Of a stretch of 64,000 bases of DNA, positions 1 to 7,302 are shown piece after piece (the first letter of the stretch is position 1; every line of letters starts with the position of its first letter). The stretch comes from Solirubrobacterales bacterium (lineage in GTDB: Bacteria; Actinomycetota; Thermoleophilia; Solirubrobacterales; 70-9). Both the position numbers and the translations under genes were made by a program. Location of the stretch: positions 1 through 64,000 of the forward strand of contig SHVA01000011.1 of NCBI GenBank assembly GCA_009691195.1, read 5' to 3'. The notes below the pieces were generated by a model that was given only the letters and a program-made list of their open reading frames with translations, searched no databases and was not told where the DNA came from.

Positions 1-563
1 CCGATCCAGGCGCTGGCGGCGCCGATGCGGCCACCGCGTCGCAGGTACTCGAGGGTGTCAACGGCGAAGAAGATCTTCATCGTCTCGCGGGCGTCCTGCG
101 CCCACTTGGCGGTTTCGGCGCCGCCCTTCGTCTCGGCAGCGTGTGCGGCCGCGAGGATGATCAACGCGAAGCCACCCGCGGCCGTGCGACTGTCCACCAC
201 GTGGATCCGCTCTCCGCCTCCGCCGTCGGCCGAGAGGCGCTCGCGCGCCTGGAGGGCGCTCTCGTAGGTGCCCGAGATCTGCGAGGAGAGGTGGACCGAG
301 ACGATCTCCTTGCCCTCGGCGAGCAGGGGCTCGTAGACCTCGAGGAAGTCTCCGACCGACGGCTGCGACGTGGTGATCGCCTCGCTGGCGCCCCGTAGTC
401 GCTCGTAGAACTCGTCGTAGTCGGTGATCTCGATCTCGCGCTCCTGGCTGCCCTCCAGCCCCACGTAGAGGCTGACCAGCTTGATGTCGTGCTTGTCGAT
501 CAGCTCCTGGGGGAGGTAGGAGGTGGTGTCGGCGACGACCGCGGTCTGGGAAGGGGAGCTCAC
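1..563 (-). CDS. DegV family fatty-acid-binding protein, C-terminus cut by window edge
   Basis: The reverse strand reads from a GTG at 563 into an open frame that runs off the window, giving about 187 of the roughly 280 residues usual for DegV proteins. Visible family motifs are VADTTSYLP near residue 10, TSQPSVGDF near residue 62, HLSSQISGTYES near residue 85, and LEYLRRGGRIG just before the edge. DegV/FakB proteins bind a fatty acid and, in Firmicutes, present it to the FakA kinase; whether that partner exists here cannot be seen. A -10-like TACAAC (reverse strand, 572-577) lies 8 nt before the GTG, so the start may be near-leaderless. The gene diverges from the epimerase at 597. Family identity is firm; physiological role is inferred. 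Confidence 0.88.
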   Translation of the reverse strand, partial: MSSPSQTAVVADTTSYLPQELIDKHDIKLVSLYVGLEGSQEREIEITDYDEFYERLRGASEAITTSQPSVGDFLEVYEPLLAEGKEIVSVHLSSQISGTYESALQARERLSADGGGGERIHVVDSRTAAGGFALIILAAAHAAETKGGAETAKWAQDARETMKIFFAVDTLEYLRRGGRIGAASAWI

Positions 564-584
564 GCGCCGCGGTTGTATCACGCC

Positions 585-590
585 TACCAT
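585..590 (+). promoter_or_regulatory. -10 box TACCAT, leaderless start of epimerase gene
   Basis: TACCAT ends exactly 6 nt before the ATG at 597. This is the recurrent TANNNT-N6-start arrangement of this window and predicts transcription beginning at or next to the start codon. No convincing -35 is visible. Confidence 0.55.
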
Positions 591-596
591 CCGGCC

Positions 597-1664
597 ATGG
601 CCACGACGCTCGTCACCGGCGGTACCGGATTCATCGGTTCCCACTTGGTTCGCGCCCTCGCGCGGCGTGGCGACGAGCTCCGGCTGCTGCTTCGCGAGCG
701 CAGCGACGCCTCGCCGCTGGAGGGAATCGAGTTCGAGCGCGTCGCCGGCGACATCGTCGACCGTGACTCGGTCGCCAGGGCGATGAAGGGCGTGGACCGC
801 GTCTTCCACGTCGCCGGCAGGACCTCGCTGCGCCGCTCCGCCCGCGAGCGGGTGTTCGAGGTCAACGTCGAGGGCACGCGCAACGTTCTGGAGGCGGCGC
901 TTCGCGCAGGAGCCGAGCGCGCGGTATTCACCTCCTCGACAGCCGCGATCGGCCCCGCCCAGCCGGGCGAGACCGCCGACGAGAACCAGCCCTACAGCGG
1001 CGGCCCACTGGGGATCCCCTACGTCGACTCCAAGCACGAGGGGGAGCTGGTCGCGACCCGGGTCGCGGCTCGCGGCCTGCCCGTGGTCATCGTCAACCCC
1101 TCCTTCGTGCTCGGCCCCGATGACCCGACGGGCACCTCCAACCAGCTCGTCACCAGGCTGCTCCGGCGGCGCATCCCGGCCTACGTCGATGGTGCCCTCA
1201 ACGTCGTGGACGTCCGCGACGTCGCCCAGGGCCATCTGCTGGCCGACGAGCGCGGCCACGAGGGAGAGCGCTACATCCTCGCCGGCAGGAACTTCACGCT
1301 CGGGCGTCTGTTCGCCGACCTGGCGCGGATCGGGGGTGTGCCGCCGCCCCCTCTTCGCCTCCCGGGCGCGCCCGCGGCGGCGGTGGTCGAGGCGCTCGAG
1401 AACGCCGGCCTGCCGATGCCGACGTCGGCCGATGAGGTCCTGTCCGGCACCCAGTGGTGGACCTACAGAGCCGACAAGGCCAAGCGGGAGCTCGGCTTTC
1501 AGCCGCGCCCCCACGAGGAGACCCTCGAGGACACCGTTCGCTGGCAGCTCGACCGCCTCGGCGACCGTGCCGGCGGCCACGAGATCTCTGACGCGGTGCT
1601 CCGGCTCACGGGCAGCGCCGCGCGCCTACCCTCGCGCATCCTCTCGCTCGGGGGCCGCGGTTGA
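597..1664 (+). CDS. NAD(P)-dependent epimerase/dehydratase (extended SDR, HpnA/DFR-like)
   Basis: This 355-residue extended short-chain dehydrogenase has the N-terminal Rossmann motif GGTGFIGSHL (residues 6-15) and the catalytic pair YVDSK (Tyr and Lys about residues 141-145). The overall layout resembles hopanoid-associated sugar epimerases (HpnA type) and dihydroflavonol-4-reductase-like enzymes, which act on NDP-sugars or on ketone/alcohol groups. The substrate cannot be read from the sequence. The ATG at 597 is preferred over in-frame upstream codons because the Rossmann strand begins right after it and a TACCAT box sits 6 nt upstream. The stop overlaps the next start as TTGA, which suggests coupled translation with the GST-like protein. 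No hopanoid genes are adjacent, so an HpnA role is only one possibility. Confidence 0.85.
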   Translation: MATTLVTGGTGFIGSHLVRALARRGDELRLLLRERSDASPLEGIEFERVAGDIVDRDSVARAMKGVDRVFHVAGRTSLRRSARERVFEVNVEGTRNVLEAALRAGAERAVFTSSTAAIGPAQPGETADENQPYSGGPLGIPYVDSKHEGELVATRVAARGLPVVIVNPSFVLGPDDPTGTSNQLVTRLLRRRIPAYVDGALNVVDVRDVAQGHLLADERGHEGERYILAGRNFTLGRLFADLARIGGVPPPPLRLPGAPAAAVVEALENAGLPMPTSADEVLSGTQWWTYRADKAKRELGFQPRPHEETLEDTVRWQLDRLGDRAGGHEISDAVLRLTGSAARLPSRILSLGGRG

Positions 1665-1957
1665 CCGATCGCCGGGTCCTCTACCGCTGCCGAACCCGCA
1701 CCAACCACCTCTGTCCCTGCGGAGCGGTGGAGCGCCGCCTGCGAAAGCTTGGGCTCGAGCACCGGGTTGAGCGGCTGCCCTACAAGCGCGCCCTGCGTCC
1801 CGAGATCCAGGAGCTCACCAGGCAGGATCGGCTGCCGGTTCTGGTCGATGGCGACGAGGTGATCCACGATTCACGGCGAATCCTGGAGTACCTCGATTGG
1901 GCGTACGGGGAGGACGATCTCGAGCCCGGTGAGGGCGGTGGCCCCGACCCGGCTTGA
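1661..1957 (+). CDS. Glutathione S-transferase N-terminal / glutaredoxin-like domain protein
   Basis: This 98-residue protein has a thioredoxin-fold N-terminal domain of the GST type. The motif LCPCGAVERRLRKLGL (around residues 17-32) carries a CPxC-type pair at the start of helix 1, RLPVLVDG (about 58-65) supplies the cis-Pro, and DSRRILEYLD (about 70-79) is the usual end of a GST N-domain. It lacks the helical C-terminal domain. The TTG start at 1661 overlaps the upstream TGA in a TTGA, an overlap type seen several times here. It is probably a small redox or thiol-binding protein. Actinobacteria generally lack glutathione, so a mycothiol or protein-thiol partner is more likely than glutathione; that is inference. 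Confidence 0.78.
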   Translation: MTDRRVLYRCRTRTNHLCPCGAVERRLRKLGLEHRVERLPYKRALRPEIQELTRQDRLPVLVDGDEVIHDSRRILEYLDWAYGEDDLEPGEGGGPDPA

Positions 1958-1981
1958 GCCAGGGGAGAGGTCCTATACAAT
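1954..1981 (+). promoter_or_regulatory. Promoter TTGAGC-N16-TACAAT for the A-type Fe-S carrier
   Basis: A -35 TTGAGC (1954-1959) and a -10 TACAAT (1976-1981) are separated by 16 nt and precede the ATG at 1990 by 8 nt (GTG 1987 by 5 nt). The expected transcription start falls on the start codon region, so the mRNA should be leaderless or nearly so. Confidence 0.6.
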
Positions 1982-1989
1982 GTGTAGTG

Positions 1990-2364
1990 ATGACTGACTC
2001 AGCTGAACCCATCAAGCTCACCGACAAGGCTGCGGCCAAGGTCCAGGAGCTGCTCGCGGGCCAGGAGGACGGCGACGAGCAGGCTTTGCGCGTCGCTGTT
2101 CGCGGCGGAGGCTGTTCAGGCTTCCAGTACGCGCTCGCCTTCGACAAGCCGCGCGAGGACGACCACCGCTTCACCAATCAGGGCGTCTCGGTGATCGTTG
2201 ACAAGACCAGCATGCAGTTCGTGCTCGGGTCGGAGGTCGATTGGGTCGATGGCCTTCAGGGCGCCGGCTTCGCGGTCAACAACCCGAACGTCGAAGCAGC
2301 CTGCGGCTGTGGCTCCTCCTTCCAGGTGAAGGAAGAGACCGCTGAGCAGGCCGCGGCCGTATAG
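1990..2364 (+). CDS. erpA: A-type iron-sulfur cluster carrier (ErpA/IscA family)
   Basis: This 124-residue protein belongs to the HesB/IscA/ErpA family, which hands Fe-S clusters to apo-enzymes. The three invariant cysteines are present in GGGCSGFQY (about residue 43) and in the C-terminal CGCGSSF (about residues 105-111), and NPNVEAACGCGSS is the family signature. Length is normal once translation starts at the ATG 1990; the upstream TTG at 1954 would add 12 residues that overlap the promoter. It is transcribed toward a convergent BolA-glutaredoxin pair, and the three together form an Fe-S maturation neighbourhood. ErpA versus IscA/SufA cannot be separated by eye; ErpA is the usual single actinobacterial form. 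Confidence 0.9.
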   Translation: MTDSAEPIKLTDKAAAKVQELLAGQEDGDEQALRVAVRGGGCSGFQYALAFDKPREDDHRFTNQGVSVIVDKTSMQFVLGSEVDWVDGLQGAGFAVNNPNVEAACGCGSSFQVKEETAEQAAAV

Positions 2365-2377
2365 CTGGCGGCCTGAC

Positions 2378-2782
2378 TCAGGTCTCGATCTGAAGCGGGC
2401 CCGACTGGTACGGCGCTTCCTGCTGCGCGCCGTCGGCCGCAGCGGGTGCCACGGGCTCGGGCTGGGGAACGCCGAGCATCTCGGCGAGCTCGCCTGAGTC
2501 GAACAGCTCCTCGACGATCTCGGCGCCGCCGACCAGCTCGCCGTTGACGTAGAGCTGGGGGAAGGTGTGCCAGTCGGCGATCTCGCCGGTCGCCCCACGA
2601 AGCGGGTCGAGTGCCGGCAGCACGTCGAGCGCCGCGTATTCGGCGCCGAGCTGGTCGAGCACTCCGACCACCCGCATCGAGAAGCCGCAGCGGGGCGCCT
2701 CGGGGGTGCCCTTCATGAACAGCAACACCGGATTCTCGGAGATCAGCTCCTGGACCCTGTCCTTGACCGTCGGTTCAGTCAT
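2378..2782 (-). CDS. grxD: Monothiol (CGFS) glutaredoxin
   Basis: This 134-residue protein has the diagnostic monothiol active site CGFS in the stretch PRCGFSMRVV (about residues 32-41), FPQLYVNGELVGG for cis-Pro and ligand binding, and the leader pattern of GrxD/Grx4 proteins (VLLFMKGTPEAPRCGFS). Such proteins coordinate a [2Fe-2S] cluster with a thiol cofactor and pair with BolA proteins. The bolA gene lies immediately upstream on the same strand (19-nt gap), matching that partnership. About 25 residues rich in Ala, Gln and Pro follow the fold. A TAGAAT box (reverse strand, 2791-2796) lies 8 nt before the ATG, so grxD may also have its own near-leaderless promoter. Confidence 0.92.
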   Translation of the reverse strand: MTEPTVKDRVQELISENPVLLFMKGTPEAPRCGFSMRVVGVLDQLGAEYAALDVLPALDPLRGATGEIADWHTFPQLYVNGELVGGAEIVEELFDSGELAEMLGVPQPEPVAPAAADGAQQEAPYQSGPLQIET

Positions 2783-2790
2783 CGCCTGGG

Positions 2791-2796
2791 ATTCTA
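2791..2796 (-). promoter_or_regulatory. -10-like TAGAAT before grxD
   Basis: TAGAAT on the reverse strand ends 8 nt before the grxD ATG at 2782 and lies in the 19-nt gap after bolA. It may give grxD a secondary promoter. The -35 would fall inside bolA and is not obvious. Confidence 0.35.
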
Positions 2797-2801
2797 GGGA
2801 A

Positions 2802-3026
2802 CTACTCGACCGTGATCGAGAGCGCGTGGATCGAGCCGTCGTCGAAGCGCTCCCTCACCGCCGACTTGACCAGGCGGTGCTGGTCGATCCGGGACAGCTC
2901 CGCGAACTGCGGTGCGCTGACGATGGCGCGGAGGTGATCGCCGCCCCCCTCGTCCACGACTTCCACCGAGGCTCCGGGAAGCGCCTCGGAGATCAGCCTC
3001 TCCACCTCTGCCAGCTCGATCGTCAC
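2802..3026 (-). CDS. BolA family protein
   Basis: This 74-residue protein has the BolA fold: an N-terminal helix (VERLISEALPGASVEVVDE), the conserved GGDHLRAIVSAPQF strand region, and SRIDQHRLVKSAVRERF with the conserved His about residue 54. BolA proteins partner with CGFS glutaredoxins in [2Fe-2S] cluster transfer. The GTG start at 3026 shares one base with the TAG of the upstream MMPL gene (TAGTG), implying coupled translation. The next gene downstream is the glutaredoxin. A longer N-terminal extension would have no homology and would run inside the MMPL gene, so it was rejected. Confidence 0.88.
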   Translation of the reverse strand: MTIELAEVERLISEALPGASVEVVDEGGGDHLRAIVSAPQFAELSRIDQHRLVKSAVRERFDDGSIHALSITVE

Positions 3027-5383
3027 TAGCGCGGCGCCGTGTCGTGGCTCAGAGTCTCGTCCCCCTCGACCCTGAGGTTGGGGAGGACGCGGTCGAGCCA
3101 CTTGGGCATGTACCAGTTGCGCTCCCCGAGCAGCTCCATGATCGCGGGCACGATCAGGAGCACCACGAAGGCGTCGATCGCGACGGAGACGGCGAGGCCG
3201 ACGCCGAACTGCTTCACGATCGGGTCCCCGTTGAGCACGAAGCTGAAGAAGACGGAGAACATGATCGTCGCGGCGGCGAAGACGACGTGCCCGGTCCGCG
3301 CCAGCCCGACGCTGACTGCCTCGCTGTTGCGCTCGCCCCCCTGGTGGAGCTCGGCGATCCTCAAGACCAGGAAGACCTGGTAGTCCATCGAGAGGCCGAA
3401 CAGGATGGCGAACATCATCAGCGGCACGTAGCTGACCACCGGCTCTGGCCCGTCGAGCCCGATCAGCTCGACCCCCCAGCCCTTCTGGAAGACCGCGGTA
3501 AGGATCCCGTAGGCCGCCACGATCGCGAGCAGGTTGAGCAGAGCCGACGTCAGCGGGATCACGACGGTACGGAAGACGATTGTCAGCAGCAGGCAGCTCA
3601 ACGCCACGACGATGAAGATCACCAGCGGCAGCTTCTCGCCGATCTTGTCGGCGAGGTCGATGTAGCCGGCCGTCGTGCCGCCGACGTAGGCGGTCATCCC
3701 CGTGCCCTTGGTCGAGTCGGGGATCGTCTCGTCGCGCAGGTGGTTGACCAGGTCCTGGGTGGCGAAGGCGGAGGGTGAGGTCTTGGGCGTGACCGCGAAC
3801 ACGGCGGCGTTCCCGCTCTTGTCGGTCTGGGCCTGGGAAACGGAGGCGACATCGTTCTGCTTGCCGATCTCGCTCTCGAGGCTCTGCAGCCTCGGGTCGC
3901 TCGCCGGAGTCTTGAGGTAGGCCTCCTGCTGGGTGGCCTCGTCCTGCTGTTGCTGCTGCTTGGCAGTGGGCTGGGGCGGCGGCTCCCCTGCGGCCGCGGC
4001 CTGCTGCTGTGCCTCCTCGGCCTGCTGCTGCTGGGCGGCCTGCTGCTGCTCGACCTGGTCGAGCTGCTTGGTGTCGGGCTTCGCCACCGGGTTGAGCTTG
4101 ACGGCGACCAGAAGGGGGCCGTTGACGCCGACGCCGAACCCCTTGGTGAGGGCGTCGTAGGCCTGGCGCTTGGTCGTGTCCTTCGGAAGCTGGCCGTCGT
4201 CGGGCGCCCCCAGCCTCAGGTCGAGCATCGGCAGCGCCAGCACGACGAGCACGACGATCCCCAGCAGGGAGGCGATCAGCGGGTGGGCGCGGAGCCGTCC
4301 CGCCAGCCGCGGGAACCCCTTCTTGGGGACGTCCTCCTTGGCACGAGCGAGGAACCTGAAGGCCGGGTGCTTGACGCGTTCTCCGAGCAGTCCGAGGATC
4401 GCGGGAAGCAGCGTGATCGCGGCCAGGACAGCCACGGCGACCACGATCGCGGTCGCGTAGCCGAGCGAGCGAACCAGCGGGATCCCGCTGAAGTAGAGGC
4501 AGAGCAGCGCCAGGATCACGGTGGTGCCCGCGAAGACCACGGCCGAGCCGGATGAGGACATCGAGCGAGGTATCGACTCCTCGGGCGGGATCCCCTTCTC
4601 GTTCATCAACAGCAGGTGCCGGCTGATGATGAACAGCGAGTAGTCGGTGCCCACCGCAAGCCCGAGCATGATCGCGAGGGTCGGCGCGATCGTCGGCACG
4701 TTGAAGGCGTGGCCCTCGAGGCCGACCACCGCCAGTCCGGCGATCAGAGCGACGACCGCCGTCGTCACCGGCAGCGGCGCGGCGGTGAAGGTCCGGAACG
4801 CGAACAGAAGGATGATCAGCGCGCCGACGATCCCGATGATCTCGCTCATCCGGGTGCTCGGCGAGGAGAGCTCCTGGCCCAGGTAGCTGCCGGCGGAGAC
4901 CTCGAGGCCGGCCGTGCTGCGTGCGGGCTCGGCCGCGTCGAGGACGCTGTTGGCTTGGGAGTCGTCGAGATCGCCGGAGGAGACGTCCAGCGCCACCGAG
5001 ATGTAGGCGATCTTGCCGTCCTTGGTGATGTCGGCAGCGCCCTGGGAGGAGTACGGGCTGAGGGCGTCCTGGACGTATTGGTTCTTCTTCAGCGACTTGT
5101 AGGTGTCCTCGACCACCTGCTTGTTCTTGCCCGAGGCCAGCGTCCCGGTCTTGGTCTCGATCACGATCGGGACGCTCCCGTTCGCCTGGTCGGGGAGGTC
5201 GTCGTCGAGCACGTTCTGGGCCTCGGTCGAGCCCGTGCCCGGCAGTGTGAGGTCGTTGTTGGTCGGCCGGCCCACGGAGTTGGCGATCACGACCAGGGCG
5301 ACGGCAAGGGCGATCCAGCCGATTACGATCGGGACCGCGCGCCGGACCGCGAACATGCCGAGCCTGTGAAGTGCTGCGCTCAT
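3026..5383 (-). CDS. MMPL/RND family transporter with Q-rich insert
   Basis: This 785-residue membrane protein shows the duplicated RND layout: TM1 (about 14-34), a large extracytoplasmic loop, TM2-6 (about 185-345), then TM7 (about 365-390), a second loop and TM8-12 (about 570-740). GLAVGTDYSLFI and FGLSMDYQVFLV are the paired Asp-containing TM4/TM10 motifs used for proton coupling in MMPL proteins. The second loop carries a Gln/Ala-rich, probably coiled-coil insertion (about residues 435-490). Substrate is unknown; family members export lipids or hydrophobic compounds. The ATG at 5383 is chosen because TM1 follows at the normal distance. It heads a unit with bolA and grxD and diverges from the GH15 gene. 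Confidence 0.9.
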   Translation of the reverse strand: MSAALHRLGMFAVRRAVPIVIGWIALAVALVVIANSVGRPTNNDLTLPGTGSTEAQNVLDDDLPDQANGSVPIVIETKTGTLASGKNKQVVEDTYKSLKKNQYVQDALSPYSSQGAADITKDGKIAYISVALDVSSGDLDDSQANSVLDAAEPARSTAGLEVSAGSYLGQELSSPSTRMSEIIGIVGALIILLFAFRTFTAAPLPVTTAVVALIAGLAVVGLEGHAFNVPTIAPTLAIMLGLAVGTDYSLFIISRHLLLMNEKGIPPEESIPRSMSSSGSAVVFAGTTVILALLCLYFSGIPLVRSLGYATAIVVAVAVLAAITLLPAILGLLGERVKHPAFRFLARAKEDVPKKGFPRLAGRLRAHPLIASLLGIVVLVVLALPMLDLRLGAPDDGQLPKDTTKRQAYDALTKGFGVGVNGPLLVAVKLNPVAKPDTKQLDQVEQQQAAQQQQAEEAQQQAAAAGEPPPQPTAKQQQQQDEATQQEAYLKTPASDPRLQSLESEIGKQNDVASVSQAQTDKSGNAAVFAVTPKTSPSAFATQDLVNHLRDETIPDSTKGTGMTAYVGGTTAGYIDLADKIGEKLPLVIFIVVALSCLLLTIVFRTVVIPLTSALLNLLAIVAAYGILTAVFQKGWGVELIGLDGPEPVVSYVPLMMFAILFGLSMDYQVFLVLRIAELHQGGERNSEAVSVGLARTGHVVFAAATIMFSVFFSFVLNGDPIVKQFGVGLAVSVAIDAFVVLLIVPAIMELLGERNWYMPKWLDRVLPNLRVEGDETLSHDTAPR

Positions 5384-5445
5384 CGCCTCATCCGCTCGGC
5401 ATCGTCTCACACGTTCCGCCGCTAATCCCGTAAGACTGCGCCTCG

Positions 5446-7302
5446 ATGCGAATCGAGGACTACGCGCTGATCGGTGATCTCCACACCGCCGCGCTCGTGG
5501 GGCGCGGTGGCTCGATCGACTGGCTCTGCCTGCCGCGCTTCGACTCACCGGCCTGCTTCACCGCCCTGCTCGGAACGCCTCGCCACGGCCGCTGGCTGAT
5601 CGAACCGGCGGGCGAGGTGACTGGGACCTCGCGCCGCTACCGCGACGGCGCCCTCGTGCTCGAGACCGACTTCGAGACGGCGGAGGGCAAGGCGCGGGTG
5701 GTCGACTTCATGGCGATCGAGACCGGTGGCCGAACCCTCGTGCGCCAGGTGGAGGGCATCAGCGGCAGAGTCCCCATGCAGATGGAGCTGGTGCTGCGCT
5801 TCGACTACGGCTCCGCGGCGCCGTGGGTACGCCACACCGACGACGGGATCATCGCCGTCGCCGGTCCCAACTCCGTCACGGTCTCCTCCCCGGTGGAGAT
5901 GGTCGGGAAGAACATGACGACCGTCTCCGAGTTCGCGGTGGAGAAGGGCGACCGGGTGCCGTTCACCCTGTCCTGGGACATCTCCTACGAGGAGGCCCGC
6001 AAGCCGATCGACCCGGGCAAGGCGCTGAAGCAGACCGAGGCCTGGTGGCGGGAGTGGTCCCAGCGCTGCACCTATGACGGGGAGTGGCGCGACGAGGTGC
6101 TGACCTCGCTGATGGTGCTGAAGGCGCTCATTTACCAGCCGAGCGGCGGGCTGGTCGCGGCCCCCACGGCCGCCCTGCCCGAGGAGCTCGGCGGCGAGCG
6201 CAACTGGGACTACCGCTACTGCTGGCTGCGGGACTCGGCGCTCACCGTCGAGGCGCTGATCGCCTGCGGCTACCTCGAGGAGGCGATGGCGTTCGGCGCC
6301 TGGATCCAGCGCGCGACGGCGGGCCATCCCGCTCAGGCCCACATCCTCTACGGGATCGGCGGCGAGCGCTCAATCCCCGAGATCGAGATTGACTGGCTGC
6401 CGGGCTACGAGGGCTCGAAGCCCGTCCGGATCGGCAACGCGGCCTCACGGCAGTTCCAGCTCGACGTCTACGGCGAGGTCCTCGACATGGCCCATCGCGG
6501 GCGCGAGCGCGTGGGCAAGGTGCACCCGGACAACTGGCGGCGCAACGTCGTCACGCTCGACTACCTGGAGGAGGTCTGGCGCGACCCCGACGAGGGCATC
6601 TGGGAGGTGCGCGGGCCGCGACAGCATTTCGTGCACTCGAAGATGATGGCCTGGGTCGCCTTCGACCGCGCCGTCACGGCGGTCGAGCATTACGGCGCCG
6701 AGGGCCCGCTGGAGCGCTGGAAGCGGACCGCCAAGCTGATCCACGACGACGTCTGCGAGCACGGCTACGACGCCGAGCGCAACGCCTTCACCCAGTTCTA
6801 CGGCTCGCAGGGGCTCGATGCCTGCCAGCTGCTGATGCCGGGGCTCGGCTTCCTTCCGGCCGATGACCCGCGCGTGATCGGAACCGTCGCCGCGATCGAG
6901 AAGGAGCTGATGAAGGGTGGCTTCGTCTACCGCTACTCGCAGGGCGCCGACTCGGTTGACGGCCTCGAGGGGACCGAGGGCGCCTTCCTGCCGTGCTCGT
7001 TCTGGATGGTCGACTGCCTGGCGATGATGGGCCGCGACGAGGACGCCCGCGAGCTGTTCGAGCGCCTGCTCGGCGTCTGCAACGACGTCGGGCTGCTGTC
7101 GGAGGAGTACGAGCCCGGTGAGGGGAGGCTGCTCGGCAACTTCCCCCAGGCCTTCAGCCACCTGGAGCTGATCAACAGCGCCTGGGCGGTGTCCGGCGCG
7201 AAGGGCGAAGAGGAGGGCGGCGAGGAGAAGCTCAGCCTGCGACGGCGTTTCCTGCGCCCGCCTTCGCTGCACCGACCATCTCTTCGACGCGACAGAACTT
7301 GA
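5446..7302 (+). CDS. Glycoside hydrolase family 15 protein (glucoamylase/trehalase-like)
   Basis: This 618-residue cytoplasmic protein starts with MRIEDYALIGDLHTAAL and GSIDWLCLPRFDSPACF, the hallmark beginning of actinobacterial GH15 enzymes. It continues with the (alpha/alpha)6-barrel motif NWDYRYCWLRDSALT (about residues 250-265). Characterised relatives hydrolyse trehalose or alpha-glucans; the substrate here is not determined. There is no signal peptide. The conserved family end is near SHLELINSAWAVSGA; after it comes a Glu-rich then Arg-rich tail of about 30 residues that overlaps the convergent reductase gene by 71 nt. The gene diverges from the MMPL gene across 62 nt. Confidence 0.9.
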   Translation: MRIEDYALIGDLHTAALVGRGGSIDWLCLPRFDSPACFTALLGTPRHGRWLIEPAGEVTGTSRRYRDGALVLETDFETAEGKARVVDFMAIETGGRTLVRQVEGISGRVPMQMELVLRFDYGSAAPWVRHTDDGIIAVAGPNSVTVSSPVEMVGKNMTTVSEFAVEKGDRVPFTLSWDISYEEARKPIDPGKALKQTEAWWREWSQRCTYDGEWRDEVLTSLMVLKALIYQPSGGLVAAPTAALPEELGGERNWDYRYCWLRDSALTVEALIACGYLEEAMAFGAWIQRATAGHPAQAHILYGIGGERSIPEIEIDWLPGYEGSKPVRIGNAASRQFQLDVYGEVLDMAHRGRERVGKVHPDNWRRNVVTLDYLEEVWRDPDEGIWEVRGPRQHFVHSKMMAWVAFDRAVTAVEHYGAEGPLERWKRTAKLIHDDVCEHGYDAERNAFTQFYGSQGLDACQLLMPGLGFLPADDPRVIGTVAAIEKELMKGGFVYRYSQGADSVDGLEGTEGAFLPCSFWMVDCLAMMGRDEDARELFERLLGVCNDVGLLSEEYEPGEGRLLGNFPQAFSHLELINSAWAVSGAKGEEEGGEEKLSLRRRFLRPPSLHRPSLRRDRT

